A stretch of 24,151 nucleotides of DNA from contig SFOB01000032.1 in assembly GCA_004554075.1 (NCBI GenBank), forward strand, positions 1 to 24,151, in the 5' to 3' direction. This DNA comes from Treponema sp. (GTDB lineage Bacteria > Spirochaetota > Spirochaetia > Treponematales > Treponemataceae). Shown here piece by piece: positions 14,316-21,220 of the stretch (positions within the stretch are counted from its first letter, which is position 1; each line of letters starts with the position of its first letter). The position numbers and the translations under genes are program-made. The notes beneath the pieces are model-generated. The model was not told the origin of the DNA and made no database searches. It was given only the letters and a program-made list of their open reading frames with translations.

Positions 14316-17300
14316 CTAGAGGAAGTATGTCTTCATCATACCTTTACCTTTAACTTCAACATCAATTCCTTCGCTGTAAGCGTACTGGTCCTGAGTCTGT
14401 TTAAAGGTATTTTCTGTAACGTGGATCTTCATAGGTTCGCCGGTGCTTTCCATTCGGCTGGCAACATTTACCGTGTCGCCCCAGATGTCGTAAATAAACT
14501 TAGATTTACCGATAACACCTGCAACAAGGTTTCCGGTATTAATTCCAAGACGAATCTGAACCTTTACCTTTGAAGTCTGATTAAAGCGGCGGACATCATC
14601 CATAAGTCCAAGAGCAAAGCGAACCATACGCAGGGCTCCGTCGTTGTTTATCTCTTCAGTAAAGCCGGTTGCTGCCATGTAGGCATCACCAATGGTTTTG
14701 ATTTTCTCGATGCCTTCGCGTTTAGCGCGTTCATCAAAAAGAGAAACCATCTTGTTCAGCATGGTAACAACTTCTTCGGCAGTCATACCGTCACTCATTT
14801 TTGTAAAGCCGACAATGTCTGTAAAGAGAACGGTAATGTTAGGGAACTTTTTAGCGATTGTCTGGCCAGGCTTTTCTGTAAGTTCCTTGGCAACCTCTTC
14901 CGGAAGAATGTTCAGAAGCAGGCGTTCAGATTTTTCCTTTTCCAGCTTAAGGTCGTGAGTGCGCTCTTCAACCTTCTGCTCAAGTTCAATCTGGTAGCGG
15001 CGCATAGAGCGGATTTTGAGCCATACAATGAGTACCGCAACACCAACAACAATTACACCTACAAGAATCTGGAACCAGAGCTGCTGCCAGATGTAAGGCT
15101 TTTTGACGATGATGATTGGCTCAGAAGGCTTACTCTTAATTTCATCTCCGTTTTCAGACATAACAGTAAACTGGTAGGTACCAGGCTTAAGGTTAGTATA
15201 AGAAACGTTTCTGAGGTTTGACCATTCAGAGTAATTATTTTCAAAGCCGCCCAGTCTGTAGCAGAAGCGCATCTGGTCAGAAGAGATAAAGCTGAGGCCG
15301 GTAAACTTAATGCTCAAACGTTTTGCAGAAGGAGCAAGTACAATCTTTTCTCCATGATAATCATACTTAACGTTATCAATAGAATATTCCTGAATTTCAA
15401 TTTTAGGTGCAATCTGATTCTTGCCGGATTTTACAGGATCATAAATAGAAAAACCGTCAATCAAGGTAAACCAGATACGGCCTAGAGAATCCGAAGTAGA
15501 AACTGAAGTTGAAGTAATACCGCCGGTGTTAAGACCATCAGATTCACCATAGTATTTTGCATTAACCTTTTTCTTTTTACCGATTGCAACTTCATCCAGA
15601 TCAGAAAGATTTACAGAGAAGATTCCCTTGTTGCTTGTCATCCATACAGTCTGAGTATAATCGCAGATCATCTGGAAAACGCTGTCTGTTCCAAGACCAT
15701 TTGCAGAGTTCAGTTTTATAAAGGTATCTGATTCTTCGTTGTATTTAGAAATACCGGTACCGGTTGCAATCCAGAAACCGCTGCCCTCAATTGGAGCTGT
15801 CTTGAAAATTACGTTTCCGGCAAGACCATTTTCAGAAGTGTAGTGTTTAATAATTTTTTCATCTTTAAGAACATAAATACCACCACCATCTGTACCAACC
15901 CAAATCTGGCCCTTAGGATCTTCGTAAAGGCTCATAATAAATTCGTTTTCAAAGCCTTCCTTGCGGGTAAGGGAATTGATGGAACCGTCTTTTTCAATAA
16001 TGCTTAAGCCCTGGGTAGTTCCAACATAATATTTACCATCGCTGGCTTTAATTGAAACTCGGCATTTAAGACCGGCAAGTCCATCTTTCATTGTCCATAC
16101 AGTGATTTTATCATCAGGAGTTACGCGAACCTGGCTGATATCAGAATAAGAAGAAATGAGAAGTTCGCCGTCGCTGGTCATACCAACATGGCGGATTCTG
16201 GCTCCCTTACAGAGCTCTGTTACTTTATTTTCTACAAACTGATTATCCTTGTTATAGCAGTAAAGTCCGTTGTCTGCACCAAGCCAGGTAAGGCCGCGTA
16301 CAGGGTCCTCGCAGATTGCGTTTACTGCGATAGGCATTGTGATTGTGCGGAACTTACCCTGACTCATTTTTTCTATACCGCCGCGGTTGTAGGCAATCCA
16401 CATGTTGCCTTCGCGGTCTTCAAAAATATGGTTGATGTAGTCGTCTGCAAGACCGTTTCGCTTGTCGTAGTAGGTGTAGAGTCCGTTGTGGAGAATTGTG
16501 ATACCGCAGTCAGAAGCAAACCAGAAGTTACCCGCTGTATCCTGCAGAATAGAATTTACAACAGTTCCTTCCTGATGGTCGTGGCCGATATCAAAAAGAG
16601 TTTCTTCCGTGTCTTTAATTCGGATTGCATAATGAGGAGCAACACCAAACCAGAAGGCTCCGCTCTTGTCCTGGCTTACTTCATTTACAGAAGGATTTTT
16701 GATTTTTGTGATTCCGGTAAAGCGTTCAAGCTTTCTTGTAGAATAAACAAACAAATCATTTTCGATTGCAGTAGAAATCCAGATACGACCGGCAGTATCG
16801 CAGTAAAGGCGAGAAACCTGAATTGTGTCCTGTCCAAGCTCGTGCAGACCTTCCGGAATTTTTACTTCTCCTTCCGGTGTAAGGTAACAGAGGCCGGATG
16901 CAGTTCCCAGCCAGATGTTGTTATTAAAATCTTCGCAGATTGCGCGGATTGAATTGTGGGGCAGGCCATTTTCTGTTGTGTATTTTAAGATACTGCCATC
17001 AGCTTCAATGCAGGTAACGCCTTCATCGTTATGGCCAACCCAGAGTCTTCCGTTAGTATCCTGGAAGATTGCACGTACCGAAGCAAAATCATATTTTGTA
17101 TCGATGTTGCGTGAAAAAGTGACAAACTCTACGCCGTCAAAGCGTACGAGACCTTCATAAGTACCAATGTAGATGTAACCCTTGTTGTCCTGCATGATGG
17201 AAGTAATTGTCATGCCCGGAAGGCCGTCTGTGGTAGTCCAGTTGCGGCAGACAAAGTCGTTCAAAAAACTCTGATCAACATTGCCTTTAGCAGCCGATTG

Positions 17301-17360
17301 TGAAAAAGCTGTAGTAAAACAGCCGAATAGTAAAGCTAGTAAAAAAACTGATTTCTTCAT
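14316..17360 (-). CDS. Propeller/Y_Y_Y sensor fused to a class III adenylate cyclase
   Basis: A 1014-residue one-protein receptor. Signal peptide 1-20; periplasmic two-component-regulator-type propeller repeats (about 35-640, with recurring IWxGT and NGL motifs); Y_Y_Y domain (about 680-752); one membrane helix (762-781); a charged coiled coil (785-815) with LLLNILPEEVAKEL; and a class III cyclase domain (840-1014). Cyclase residues seen: metal Asp848 (FTDIVGFT) and Asp892 (IGD), adenine-selecting Lys888 and Asp958 (YDIWGD), and Asn965 and Arg969 (NVASRM). The Lys/Asp pair fits ATP, so cAMP is the likely product. In Bacteroidota such propellers usually sit on hybrid histidine kinases that sense oligosaccharides. 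Here the output is a cyclase. It is probably expressed from a leaderless mRNA: TATAAT lies 9 nt before the ATG with no ribosome site. Confidence 0.93.
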   Translation of the reverse strand: MKKSVFLLALLFGCFTTAFSQSAAKGNVDQSFLNDFVCRNWTTTDGLPGMTITSIMQDNKGYIYIGTYEGLVRFDGVEFVTFSRNIDTKYDFASVRAIFQDTNGRLWVGHNDEGVTCIEADGSILKYTTENGLPHNSIRAICEDFNNNIWLGTASGLCYLTPEGEVKIPEGLHELGQDTIQVSRLYCDTAGRIWISTAIENDLFVYSTRKLERFTGITKIKNPSVNEVSQDKSGAFWFGVAPHYAIRIKDTEETLFDIGHDHQEGTVVNSILQDTAGNFWFASDCGITILHNGLYTYYDKRNGLADDYINHIFEDREGNMWIAYNRGGIEKMSQGKFRTITMPIAVNAICEDPVRGLTWLGADNGLYCYNKDNQFVENKVTELCKGARIRHVGMTSDGELLISSYSDISQVRVTPDDKITVWTMKDGLAGLKCRVSIKASDGKYYVGTTQGLSIIEKDGSINSLTRKEGFENEFIMSLYEDPKGQIWVGTDGGGIYVLKDEKIIKHYTSENGLAGNVIFKTAPIEGSGFWIATGTGISKYNEESDTFIKLNSANGLGTDSVFQMICDYTQTVWMTSNKGIFSVNLSDLDEVAIGKKKKVNAKYYGESDGLNTGGITSTSVSTSDSLGRIWFTLIDGFSIYDPVKSGKNQIAPKIEIQEYSIDNVKYDYHGEKIVLAPSAKRLSIKFTGLSFISSDQMRFCYRLGGFENNYSEWSNLRNVSYTNLKPGTYQFTVMSENGDEIKSKPSEPIIIVKKPYIWQQLWFQILVGVIVVGVAVLIVWLKIRSMRRYQIELEQKVEERTHDLKLEKEKSERLLLNILPEEVAKELTEKPGQTIAKKFPNITVLFTDIVGFTKMSDGMTAEEVVTMLNKMVSLFDERAKREGIEKIKTIGDAYMAATGFTEEINNDGALRMVRFALGLMDDVRRFNQTSKVKVQIRLGINTGNLVAGVIGKSKFIYDIWGDTVNVASRMESTGEPMKIHVTENTFKQTQDQYAYSEGIDVEVKGKGMMKTYFL

Positions 17361-17368
17361 AACATTCT

Positions 17369-17397
17369 ATTATATTTTCAATAGAGTTAAAAAGCAA
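17369..17397 (-). promoter_or_regulatory. Promoter of the adenylate cyclase gene, leaderless
   Basis: On the minus strand TTGCTT (17397-17392), a 17-bp spacer and TATAAT (17374-17369). The predicted start near 17362 is 2 nt from the ATG at 17360. Confidence 0.5.
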
Positions 17398-17462
17398 ATT
17401 TCAGGTTATTCTATAATTTTAATAGCCTGATAAATTATATATGAGTGCAGTAATGGCTTACT

Positions 17463-17567
17463 TACAAGTTCACGGCTAAAGAACTAGACGAAGAGATTGG
17501 CGTATACTACTATGGAGCCAGATACTTAGATTCTAAGTACTCAATGTGGATTACTACAGCAAGATAA
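17463..17567 (+). pseudogene. Rhs core-domain remnant
   Basis: The frame reads YKFTAKELDEEIGVYYYGAR followed by YLDSKYSMWITTAR and a TAA. This is the well-known Rhs repeat-associated core ending (FTGKExDxETGLYYYGARYLDP...WxSxDP), cut off before the usual DP boundary and C-terminal toxin. A TAA at 17451-17453 blocks the frame upstream and no start is visible, so it is a leftover and not a gene. It lies 15 bp before the secreted protein gene at 17583, where a toxin or immunity cassette would normally join an Rhs protein. Confidence 0.88.
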
Positions 17568-17582
17568 AGGAGATGTATAGAA

Positions 17583-18413
17583 ATGCTTAAGAAAAATATA
17601 TTATTCTTTATAATTCTGTTATTTGTTGACATATTTAGTGTGTTTCCCGAATCATTACCTGAATACTTAAATGGTACCGCTTATAATTATATGAATATGG
17701 AAAATTATTATGAAGCATGTTTTATACGTGATGATCCATTTGTATATGGCAATGGTTTTTCTACAAATAAAACGTATAATTACGATCTATTTGAAAACCA
17801 AAGATTACCGTACATATCAATAAAAAACGAAAACATTGCAGAAACTCAATTAATACTTGTAAATGACGATTTTATAGTCTTATACAGAGAAAATGAGAAA
17901 GTTCCATATTTTATAGGACAATCACAAGAAGGTCATGGTCCATGGAATATGTTTGAGAAAATTGAAAATATAACTTCTACTTCATTCTTGAAGGAAAAGA
18001 CTATAGATTATAAACCTGAAAATCTACTAAATTACAATCTCGATTCACCATGGGTAGAAGGGGTTGCCGGCTATGGAATCAGTGAAAAAATAACTTTTGA
18101 ATGTAAAAGAGGCAGGGGACTTGTAATTGGAATAGGTTATGTTTCGTTCGAAAAGCCATTTCTTTATGAAAAAAATTCCAGACCTAAATCTGTAAAACTT
18201 ACATTAAAAGATAAAAATTTATCAAAAGTTTATGAATTAAAAGACACTCCTAATCCCCAAACATTGCTTTTTCCTTATGCTGAAAGATATGAAGGCAAAG
18301 TAGAACTGGAAATACTTGATGTATACAAAGGAGTTGCATGGGATGATACGTGCATAAATTTTATTCAAGTTATAAATGTTGTTCCACCTTCGATGAGCGA
18401 TGATGAAGATTAG
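17583..18413 (+). CDS. Secreted protein with C-terminal NADase-type glycan-binding (discoidin-like) domain
   Basis: A 276-residue exported protein. A signal peptide of about 23 residues (KKNILFFIILLFVDIFSVFP) precedes an unrecognised N-terminal part. About residues 140-268 resemble the NADase-type glycan-binding, discoidin-like domain: PENLLNYNLDSPWVEGVAGY, GYGISEKITF, NSRPKSVKLTLKDK, LELEILDVYKG-type VELEILDVYKG and WDDTCINFIQV. I assign this from memory, with moderate confidence. AAAGGAG stands about 10 nt before the ATG. The gene is clearly AT-rich compared with its neighbours and follows an Rhs remnant, which suggests transfer. It could be an immunity or accessory protein of a lost Rhs toxin, but no direct evidence shows that. 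It ends 2 bp before the ankyrin lipoprotein gene. Confidence 0.75.
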   Translation: MLKKNILFFIILLFVDIFSVFPESLPEYLNGTAYNYMNMENYYEACFIRDDPFVYGNGFSTNKTYNYDLFENQRLPYISIKNENIAETQLILVNDDFIVLYRENEKVPYFIGQSQEGHGPWNMFEKIENITSTSFLKEKTIDYKPENLLNYNLDSPWVEGVAGYGISEKITFECKRGRGLVIGIGYVSFEKPFLYEKNSRPKSVKLTLKDKNLSKVYELKDTPNPQTLLFPYAERYEGKVELEILDVYKGVAWDDTCINFIQVINVVPPSMSDDED

Positions 18414-18415
18414 AA

Positions 18416-19267
18416 ATGTGGAAAGAGATGATTAAAAGAATATCTATTATATTAATAGTTTTTCTATTTCTTGTTTCATGTAATTCAAAGAAAAATAATA
18501 AAAATTGCAATGTCAGTTATGATATTAATGATTTGGTTTCAGCTATTGATGAGAATAATATTAATATCATTCAGGAAGCTCTCGGTTCTGGTTTTAATAT
18601 TAATACAACCATGGGTGCTGATAATATTACTCTTCTTGATTACGCAATTGATAAAAATCGAGAACATATCGCTATTTTATTAATTGAAAAAGGAATTGAT
18701 ATAAATCATATAGATAATAACGGTTTAGCTACTTTCTCTAAAGCGATCGGAAATATGTCACAAAAATTATTAAATAGTTTTTTATTGCATGGCGTAAACT
18801 ATGCAGATATTGCAGGAAAAGACATGAACTATTTTGTATATATGTTATATAAAGAAGATTATGAATCAGCATTAAGTTTTATATCAAATGATGTAGTTTT
18901 CAATTTTTTCAAAGATGAGAATGATTTATTTGTCTATTTAATTTATTACTGGAATCCTGATTGGAGTATTAAAATTGGAAATATATTATTAAATAAACAT
19001 TATAATTTTGATAAACACATTAGTTATTATTTTTATGCAATAGATGAATATTCTTTAAGTGCAGTTACATGGCTTGATTCCATAGGAATTTCAACAAATG
19101 AAAAATATTATGAAGATAGATATGGCTTAGATTTTACACCTCTTGAATATGCTGAAAATAAATATTTTGAAATGATAAATTATTTGGGTAAAGATTATGC
19201 CTATTCGCAAGATGATGAAGAAATTATAGCTATGCAAGAAATTATTGAATATTTAGAAAAACATTAA
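18416..19267 (+). CDS. Ankyrin-repeat lipoprotein, possible orphan immunity protein
   Basis: A 283-residue protein with a lipoprotein signal ending in LVSC (Cys22), so it is probably membrane-anchored outside the cytoplasm. Residues about 36-150 carry ankyrin-like helices, e.g. DLVSAIDENNINIIQEALGS, TLLDYAIDKNREHIAILLIE and GIDINHIDNNGLATFSKAI. Further degenerate repeats run to TPLEYAENKYFEMINYL near the end. Ankyrin proteins are one known class of immunity protein in polymorphic-toxin loci, and the Rhs remnant upstream fits that reading, but the assignment is inferred. It is AT-rich like the preceding gene and lies 2 bp after it, so the two form one operon. ATG 18416 was taken; Met5 at 18428 would also keep the signal peptide. 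Confidence 0.78.
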   Translation: MWKEMIKRISIILIVFLFLVSCNSKKNNKNCNVSYDINDLVSAIDENNINIIQEALGSGFNINTTMGADNITLLDYAIDKNREHIAILLIEKGIDINHIDNNGLATFSKAIGNMSQKLLNSFLLHGVNYADIAGKDMNYFVYMLYKEDYESALSFISNDVVFNFFKDENDLFVYLIYYWNPDWSIKIGNILLNKHYNFDKHISYYFYAIDEYSLSAVTWLDSIGISTNEKYYEDRYGLDFTPLEYAENKYFEMINYLGKDYAYSQDDEEIIAMQEIIEYLEKH

Positions 19268-19323
19268 TCAATGTAAAACTCTATAACTAGTGTTTTTCGT
19301 GTTTTGTAAAATACTAGATTTCA

Positions 19324-19347
19324 TCCCACAAATAATAATTTGTAGGA
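19324..19347 (+). repeat. 24-bp direct repeat, left copy (palindromic core)
   Basis: Begins TCCCACAAATAATAATTTGT and ends AGGA. The core ACAAAT-AATA-ATTTGT is a perfect 6-bp hairpin. An identical 24-bp copy in the same orientation lies at 21058-21081, so the pair brackets the AlbA-type gene and an Rhs remnant. Confidence 0.85.
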
Positions 19348-19396
19348 AGGAAAATGCTCATTGCTATCGCTGCGCGAGTTCTCTCCTGTATTTTTT

Positions 19397-20782
19397 TTAT
19401 TCAATAGTCCACATTGCTGATCTCTTATCATAAGCAATTTTGATTTTATTTTTCATTTTAGAAACATCGCGTAATATTGTACGACGATCAACGCCAAATT
19501 CTTTTGCAAGCTGGTCTATAGAAATACGGCGATTCTGTAAAATCATTTCTCTGATTTTTTGTTCGCGTTCTGTTAATTCAGTTGCTGCTTTTTGTTCTTC
19601 TGTTGCTTCCTTTGTAAGTGGAATTTGAATCTTGAATATATCATCTTCAAACAAAACCGGCTTTCCGCCATCTGAGTAAAGAGGTGTGTACTGGTAGAGA
19701 TTTTTTACACCGGAACCAATAGTTTCCGAACGGCCCATTACAGTAAAGAAGTTTGCAATTAAAGGATTTTTTGGATAAGGTGAAAATTCATCCTGCAAAA
19801 TATTTCCATGTCGTCTAGGGCGGCACCAGTTTTCTGTTTTAAGCCAGTCTTTTTCAATAATCAATTTAGCAGGGAAGGCACTTGAAAAATCCCGATGGAC
19901 TAAAATGTTTGCCACTACTTCACGTGCAATTATGTCTCTGATTGAAGTATTGTTATTATTTATAAGAAAGAATTTATCTGAAGTATGAACCTGTATAAAT
20001 TTCATTAGCCGGTCATAACTTTCTATAAGATTTGTCTGTATGCGTAATCGGTCATCATATCGATCTATATTATCTACACGATAAATTGCATCTGTGATAT
20101 AACCCGGGCAGCAGGAACGGATTGTTGTATCCTTTCCGAACAGCATTACGGCTGCAAGATTGTAGCCTTTTTCCCCGGTAACAAAATCCTTTTCATAGAG
20201 CCCTGCACTGATAAAAAGATCTTTGTCTGTCATTTTGAGCCATTCATGCTCTGAGTTTTTGTTTTCTATTAAGCGTCTAACTTGAGGTAATAAATCAAAT
20301 CTCAGGTCGGTATCTTCGACATAAGGAAAAATCTTATGCTCATTAAAAGCTCCGATCTTTCTTGCGTACATATTTTCAACTTGAATCGGAGAATCTGTAA
20401 TATCCATATCACCATCTTCGTTGCGGTCGTAAATGCGGCCATTACATTTAACCACGGTTGAAGAGCATGGAACAAAACATGAAAGAAGAGTTTTTCCTTT
20501 AATTTCAAACTCCTCAAGTGACAGGTACAGTGTTGGCGACATTTTATCTGGATTATTCAATTGGTTAGTGAAGTTCTTTTTCATATCTGCAAGGCAATTA
20601 GGATTTATGCCGACCGGCTTTCCATTGTCATCAGCTCCAAAAATGATATAGCCGCCATAACGATTTGAAAATGCAGAAATTGATTCATAGGCATTTGCTG
20701 GAATTGCAGTTTTGCTTTCCTTATATTCAACTGTGATTTTTTCATGATTAGAGAGTAACTCTTCAAGTTTTTCTTTTGTCAT
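19397..20782 (-). CDS. Schlafen/AlbA-2 domain ATP-binding transcriptional regulator
   Basis: A 461-residue cytoplasmic protein of the AlbA_2 (Schlafen-type, divergent AAA-4) regulator family. Residues count from the ATG at 20782: AlbA_2 domain about 12-130 with VEYKES (18-23) and FSNRYGGYIIFGADDNGKPV (38-57); a GHKL/HATPase_c_4-like part about 280-390 with REVVANILVHRDFS (287-300) and GSGVKNLY (356-363); and a C-terminal winged-helix HTH (about 404-461) with SIDQLAKEFGVDRRTILRDV (421-440). I chose this ATG because GAGGT lies 6 nt upstream; a TTG at 20809 is the longer alternative but lies near or upstream of the predicted transcript start. The promoter overlaps a TGTCAC array, so autoregulation is likely. 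Such proteins often travel with mobile or defence loci, and the flanking 24-bp repeats fit that. Confidence 0.9.
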   Translation of the reverse strand: MTKEKLEELLSNHEKITVEYKESKTAIPANAYESISAFSNRYGGYIIFGADDNGKPVGINPNCLADMKKNFTNQLNNPDKMSPTLYLSLEEFEIKGKTLLSCFVPCSSTVVKCNGRIYDRNEDGDMDITDSPIQVENMYARKIGAFNEHKIFPYVEDTDLRFDLLPQVRRLIENKNSEHEWLKMTDKDLFISAGLYEKDFVTGEKGYNLAAVMLFGKDTTIRSCCPGYITDAIYRVDNIDRYDDRLRIQTNLIESYDRLMKFIQVHTSDKFFLINNNNTSIRDIIAREVVANILVHRDFSSAFPAKLIIEKDWLKTENWCRPRRHGNILQDEFSPYPKNPLIANFFTVMGRSETIGSGVKNLYQYTPLYSDGGKPVLFEDDIFKIQIPLTKEATEEQKAATELTEREQKIREMILQNRRISIDQLAKEFGVDRRTILRDVSKMKNKIKIAYDKRSAMWTIE

Positions 20783-20797
20783 ACTAACCTCAACTAT

Positions 20798-20826
20798 ATT
20801 ATATATCAAAATAATTAAAATGTCAC
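20798..20826 (-). promoter_or_regulatory. Promoter of the AlbA-type regulator
   Basis: On the minus strand GTGACA (20826-20821), a 17-bp spacer and a perfect TATAAT (20803-20798). The predicted start near 20791 leaves a 9-nt leader that holds part of the GAGG ribosome site. The -35 is also the first TGTCAC unit of the array. Confidence 0.7.
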
Positions 20827-20867
20827 TTCTTTGTCAAAGATGTCACTTCATCATGTCACCTTGTCAC
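20821..20867. promoter_or_regulatory. TGTCAC repeat array upstream of the AlbA-type regulator
   Basis: Four exact TGTCAC hexamers (20821, 20841, 20854, 20862) and one TGTCAA (20832), all in one orientation, within 47 bp. Three of the four exact copies continue as TGTCACTT. They overlap and extend upstream of the -35 box, as expected for an operator. The binding protein is not known. Confidence 0.65.
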
Positions 20868-20874
20868 TTCCGTA

Positions 20875-20985
20875 AATTTCAGAACTTATGCATGGAACGA
20901 ACGTAACCAGCTTATTTCAAGCGTTGAGTCAAGCTACAACACGGCTTATATCTACGGTCAGAACGGTTATAGAATTAGACACTGA
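20875..20985 (+). pseudogene. Rhs/YD-repeat remnant
   Basis: The frame reads NFRTYAWNERNQLISSVESS followed by YNTAYIYGQNGYRIRH and a TGA. This is an RHS/YD repeat (YxWNERNQL...YxYxxxGxR). There is no start and the frame stops at once, so it is a fragment. It is on the same strand as the remnant at 17463, but represents a part of an Rhs protein that normally lies upstream of the core end. The two pieces therefore do not come from one simple internal deletion in place. The rest of the gap from 20986 to 21181 holds only the 24-bp repeat at 21058. Confidence 0.85.
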
Positions 20986-21057
20986 AAAAAATAATTATGC
21001 ACTAGAAATTCTATTTGATGATGGAAAAAAAGTTTTTCTGATAACGTAGCTTGTTAT

Positions 21058-21081
21058 TCCCACAAATAATAATTTGTAGGA
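21058..21081 (+). repeat. 24-bp direct repeat, right copy
   Basis: Identical over 24 bp to 19324-19347, with unrelated flanks. Possible roles are a duplicated insertion target, a dispersed small palindromic repeat, or a shared terminator-like hairpin. Confidence 0.85.
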
Positions 21082-21184
21082 GATTTGAGAAAACAGCCCT
21101 AAAGAGCAGGTGGATTTGACACAGGGGGCTAAGCTGGATTTCTTTAAGTTCATAATCCATTTTTAGCACCTGACATTTTTTTTG

Positions 21185-21214
21185 TTGTCCCATATATCAA
21201 AAAACTGTTATAAT
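21185..21214 (+). promoter_or_regulatory. Leaderless promoter of the phosphofructokinase gene
   Basis: TTGTCC (21185-21190), an 18-bp spacer and a perfect TATAAT (21209-21214). The predicted +1 is at 21221, the A of the ATG. Confidence 0.65.
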
Positions 21215-21220
21215 TATATT

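Noticed and set aside
16188..16952. Plus-strand open frame (254 codons) inside the adenylate cyclase gene
   Set aside because: Antisense to the propeller repeats, with no start signal and no domain.
19354..19404. Tiny plus-strand frame after GGAAGG following the 24-bp repeat
   Set aside because: Only 16 codons, ending inside the AlbA-type gene on the other strand; not supportable as a gene.
20986..21045. Short stretch reading NYALEILFDDGKKVFLIT after the YD remnant, DUF2442-like
   Set aside because: Too short and without a start or neighbours of that family; noted only as possible further debris.
21011..21193. Minus-strand 60-codon frame between the Rhs remnant and PFK
   Set aside because: No ribosome site and no family; it runs through the 24-bp repeat, and its start overlaps the PFK promoter.
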